This document shows, one piece after another, positions 22,686 through 24,881 of a stretch of 24,881 nucleotides of DNA. The translations under genes and the position numbers were made by a program. The stretch spans positions 1 to 24,881 of the forward strand of contig JAEYXS010000041.1 of assembly GCA_023431185.1 (NCBI GenBank). The letters run 5' to 3'. The stretch is from Verrucomicrobiota bacterium (GTDB taxonomy: Bacteria; Verrucomicrobiota; Verrucomicrobiia; Limisphaerales; JAEYXS01). Below the pieces are notes generated by a model. That model was not told the DNA's origin, made no database searches, and saw only the letters and a list, made by a program, of their open reading frames with translations. Positions within the stretch are counted from its first letter, which is position 1. Every line of letters starts with the position of its first letter.

Positions 22686-23993
22686 TTACGCAAAGTTCGT
22701 CAACGTCCCCGTGCCGATGCCGAACCGGTTCACCTCCACGCCGAACTTCTGCAGCATTGTCACGTAGAGATTGCAGAGCTGCTGTTTGTTCAGGCCCGTC
22801 TTCGGATACGCCCTGTGCTCGCCGTGCTTGAAGCCGCCACCCGCCAGGATGATCGGCAGGTTTACATTCGTGTGCGCGTTCGCATTCGCCATGCCGCTGC
22901 CGAACAGCACCATGGAATGATCCAGCAACGTCCCATTGCCATCCTCGATGGACTTCAGCTTCGCCAGGAACTTCGCGAACTGCTCCATCTGGTATTGCTC
23001 CAGCTTCAGCAAGCCATCGATGTTCTCCTGCACCTGCCCGTGATGCGACAGCGCGTGGTAATCCTTCCGCAACCCGAAGGCCGACGCCTCGAACCCGCCC
23101 GCGATCTCCAGGGTGGCGATACGTGTGGAATCCGTCTGCAACGCCAGTGCGATCAAGTCATACAACACCGGCAGATCGGACACGAACCCCGTGTTCGGCG
23201 GCTCCGGGATGCCTGGTTGCGGCTTCGGCACGTGCGACCACTGCTTGCTAAGTTCGAGCTGCTTCTCCACATCACGCACGGAGGTGAAATACTCCTCCAG
23301 CTTTTCCTGGTCCCGTTTACCGAGATGATTCTTCAGCGACTTCGCATCGCCGTTCACCGCGTCCAGGATGGACCCCTGCAAGGCGATCCGGTCCGAACTC
23401 TTCGCCAAGTCCTTCGCATTATCCCTCACGAACAGCTTGCGGAACAACTCGCGTGGTCCGGGTATCGGTGGCACCCGTGTGCCGCTGCGCGTCCAGGACA
23501 TCAGGCACCCGCCGTGAATGCCATCCTCCGAACCGATCGCGAGGGAAGGGAACCGCGTCGCTCCTCCGATCGTCTCCGCCGCACGCTGGTCGATGGTGAT
23601 GTTGCCCTCCGGCATGCCCTTGGCATCCATCGTCCGCACGCCACTCAGATACGAATGGATCGCGAAATGCCCGCCCTTATGCCCGTGATCAAGTCCCGAG
23701 AAGAGCGTGAAATCTTTTTGCTGCGCCGCCAGCGGCTTGAGCAACTGCGGCATATCGTAGTCCGCCCCTGTCTTCGTCGGCCAGAACGCCGGTTGATAGA
23801 ACCCCAGCGCATTGCCGATGCAAACCATGCGCGTCGGCCGCGTGCCCTTCACCGCCGCACCAGCCTGTGTGCCCACGTTCAACCCGGCCCCGAGCACCCG
23901 TTGCGAGAGCGATTCCATCAAAGGCAACGCCAGCGTGACCCCGGCCGCCTTCAGGAAGTACCGCCGGTTCATGGAAACAGGTTTCGTGGACAT
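22686..23993 (-). CDS. DUF1552-family protein, Tat-exported (copy A)
   Basis: A 435-residue DUF1552 protein, first gene of the four-gene cluster. The start at 23993 (MSTKPVSMNRRYFLKAAG) gives a textbook twin-arginine signal (RRYFLK) followed by a hydrophobic stretch. Upstream in-frame residues to 24230 are polar, filler-like sequence and were left out; AAGGGA lies about 12-17 bases before the ATG. Shared landmarks with copy B: GGHFAIHSYLSG (cf. GGHTAEGS), DSTRIATLEIAGG, YHALSHHGQVQE, NANAHTNVNLPIILAGGGFK. The N-terminal TRMVCIGNALGFYQPAFWP segment is typical of the family. It is exported, with unknown activity. The DUF1592 copy-A gene starts 60 bases further on (at 22625). Confidence 0.92.
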   Translation of the reverse strand: MSTKPVSMNRRYFLKAAGVTLALPLMESLSQRVLGAGLNVGTQAGAAVKGTRPTRMVCIGNALGFYQPAFWPTKTGADYDMPQLLKPLAAQQKDFTLFSGLDHGHKGGHFAIHSYLSGVRTMDAKGMPEGNITIDQRAAETIGGATRFPSLAIGSEDGIHGGCLMSWTRSGTRVPPIPGPRELFRKLFVRDNAKDLAKSSDRIALQGSILDAVNGDAKSLKNHLGKRDQEKLEEYFTSVRDVEKQLELSKQWSHVPKPQPGIPEPPNTGFVSDLPVLYDLIALALQTDSTRIATLEIAGGFEASAFGLRKDYHALSHHGQVQENIDGLLKLEQYQMEQFAKFLAKLKSIEDGNGTLLDHSMVLFGSGMANANAHTNVNLPIILAGGGFKHGEHRAYPKTGLNKQQLCNLYVTMLQKFGVEVNRFGIGTGTLTNFA

Positions 23994-24427
23994 AATATGA
24001 CTTTCCCTTAGACGTGGCGGTGAGTCAAAAAGTTTCGCCCAAACCCCGCTCCTAAACGCGTTTCCGTTTTTGAGCTTTGAGCCCTTTCCGCCTCCCTCTG
24101 CGTTCACAATTCTTCCTTCTTCATTCATTTTCCGTGGGTGGTCAGAGCGAGCCGATAACCGGTCTGTTCTCTCGGACCTCCTTTGACTGACAACGGAGTC
24201 GTCAGCAATGAAAAGAGTATCACGCATCACTCAATGCGCAACAAAAATTTTCAATAAAATTGCAACTTATGCGCAATATATTGCATTTCAGAGACTTCCA
24301 GACCGAGATTTTTGGCGAGACCAATTCGCTTGCGCTGTTGATTACCATGTCCTCCAAGACCTCCACCAATACCACGCAGTCTGAGTTGCCACGAATTCAT
24401 CCACGTGTCGGCTTCCATTACCTTCGC

Positions 24428-24470
24428 CCCATCTCCCTCCTCGGCACTTGTACACATGTGCCGAGGTTTT
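24428..24470. repeat. Palindrome 1 of 3 (9-bp arms) after CCATCTCCCTC
   Basis: CCTCGGCAC (24439-24447) pairs with GTGCCGAGG (24458-24466) around a 10-nt loop that itself contains ACATGT. It is preceded by CCCCATCTCCCT, the lead sequence shared with the two palindromes downstream, and followed by TTTT, so it could also terminate transcription on the plus strand. Confidence 0.55.
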
Positions 24471-24551
24471 CTACCAAATCACTGGCCTTCCCCCGAAGGG
24501 GGAGACACGGTGAGGGTAAACCGACATGGGTCAGCAATTTGCCGCCGCGCC

Positions 24552-24596
24552 CCCATCTCCCTCTCCTCCATCTACCGATGGAGGAGAGGGTGATGC
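24552..24596. repeat. Palindrome 2 of 3 (19-bp arms)
   Basis: Arms 24554-24572 and 24577-24595 pair over 19 bases with one mismatch, around a TACC loop. The left arm starts with the shared CATCTCCCTCTCCTCC. No T-tract follows, so it is not a standard terminator. Confidence 0.7.
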
Positions 24597-24727
24597 GTGC
24601 GGATGCGTCCGTTGCATTTCCTGTCCATCTGCTGACGGTCGCTGTTTATGCCATAATCCATTCGCCACCTTGTCCGTCCAGTTATGACGCAAGGCTATGC
24701 CAACGGTCATCCATCGGACGACGCGCT

Positions 24728-24762
24728 CCCATCTCCCTCTCCTCCGGCGTCGGAGGAGAGAT
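24728..24762. repeat. Palindrome 3 of 3 (10-bp arms)
   Basis: CTCTCCTCCG (24737-24746) and CGGAGGAGAG (24751-24760) pair perfectly around GCGT. It is preceded by the same CCCATCTCCCT lead as palindrome 2, and the 26 bases up to CTCC match palindrome 2 with only a few changes, while the tip of the arm differs (CG versus ATC). It lies just outside the putative transposase stop codon. Confidence 0.6.
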
Positions 24763-24775
24763 ACAGTGTTGTAAG

Positions 24776-24881
24776 TCAAGCGGAGTGATGGAGAGCCGGG
24801 TTAAAGTCTTGGCCTGATCTAAGCACTCCCACGGCCCAGCGAAGGAGCTTGTGCATGGCGGCGCCGATGATTTGCATTTTA
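24776..24881 (-). CDS. IS110-family transposase, C-terminal fragment cut by window edge
   Basis: Only the last 34 codons are inside the window, read on the minus strand and ending at the stop at 24776-24778: KMQIIGAAMHKLLRWAVGVL, then RSGQDFNPALHHSA. This resembles the conserved C-terminus of IS110/IS116/IS902-type transposases (K-x-K-x-x-x-x-x-A-x-M-x-K-L-L-x-x-x-x-G-V-L-x-x-x-x-x-F-x-P). The remainder lies to the right of the window, so completeness and element ends cannot be judged. The identification rests on a short segment and on recalled family pattern only. Confidence 0.55.
   Translation of the reverse strand, partial: KMQIIGAAMHKLLRWAVGVLRSGQDFNPALHHSA

Larger units (their letters stand above)
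23994..24775. other. Intergenic region with AT-rich patch and palindromes; no gene seen
   Basis: No convincing gene. The plus-strand frame 24260-24817 has a low-complexity translation running through three palindromes and is discarded. 24060-24140, read on the minus strand, is phrase-like filler (AATGAATGAAGAAGGAAGAA, then GTGAACGCAGAGGGAGG). 24222-24300 is markedly AT-rich compared with the rest of the window and holds two copies of ATGCGCAA (about 24234 and 24269). It may contain the promoter or a regulator site for the cluster to its left, but no clear -35/-10 pair was found. Confidence 0.6.

Noticed and set aside
22458..24011. Plus-strand frame (517 codons) opposite DUF1552 copy A
   Set aside because: The H/R/Q-rich translation has no recognisable domain and the opposite strand encodes a clear DUF1552 protein.
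24428..24762. Possible CRISPR-like array
   Set aside because: The three units are irregularly spaced, each is a palindrome with different arms, and there are no uniform spacers or cas genes.
24260..24817. Plus-strand frame of 185 codons at the right end
   Set aside because: It runs through three palindromic repeats and overlaps the putative transposase end; the translation is low-complexity (LPRRGRHGEG, PPRPHLPLLHLP).

Overview
The window looks like chromosomal DNA of a member of the Verrucomicrobiota (or a close Planctomycetes-Verrucomicrobia relative). The main reasons are two DUF1592 'planctomycete cytochrome' proteins paired with DUF1552 proteins, a very large secreted lamin-tail-domain protein that ends in the 'IEVSTDLVNW'-type C-terminal domain common in that phylum, and intergenic DNA full of short palindromes and degenerate filler repeats. 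This is inferred from protein families; there is no rRNA in the window.

Layout. 1-838 is gene-free intergenic DNA made of degenerate repeats. 839-3078 carries three loosely spaced plus-strand genes (GIY-YIG/DUF4357 protein, a 48-residue membrane peptide, a SAM methyltransferase) separated by palindromic repeats. 3206-6295 is a housekeeping block on the plus strand: rplU-rpmA, terminator, obgE (with an unusual acidic insertion), then ychF. A bidirectional terminator separates it from mutL and a cyclic-nucleotide-domain histidine kinase, both on the minus strand (6350-9474). A tRNA-His gene with its own promoter and terminator sits at 9571-9646. 9779-14938 is a 1719-residue secreted multidomain protein on the minus strand with five lamin-tail domains, three of them near-identical tandem copies. 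15047-15518 holds a small HNH protein and a possible 36-residue membrane peptide.

15639-23993 is the most distinctive part. A Tat-exported intradiol dioxygenase (plus strand) converges on a four-gene minus-strand cluster in the order DUF1552, DUF1592, DUF1552, DUF1592. This looks like a duplicated two-gene cassette: each pair has one Tat-exported DUF1552 protein and one Sec-exported DUF1592 protein with two CxxCH haem-binding motifs. A periplasmic redox or degradative role is an inference; the biochemical function of these families is not shown by the sequence.

23994-24881 is non-coding DNA with an AT-rich patch, three related palindromes with different arms, and, at the window edge, the C-terminal end of what is probably an IS110-family transposase. 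Most genes here are core or metabolic. There is no CRISPR array, prophage or classical defence island.
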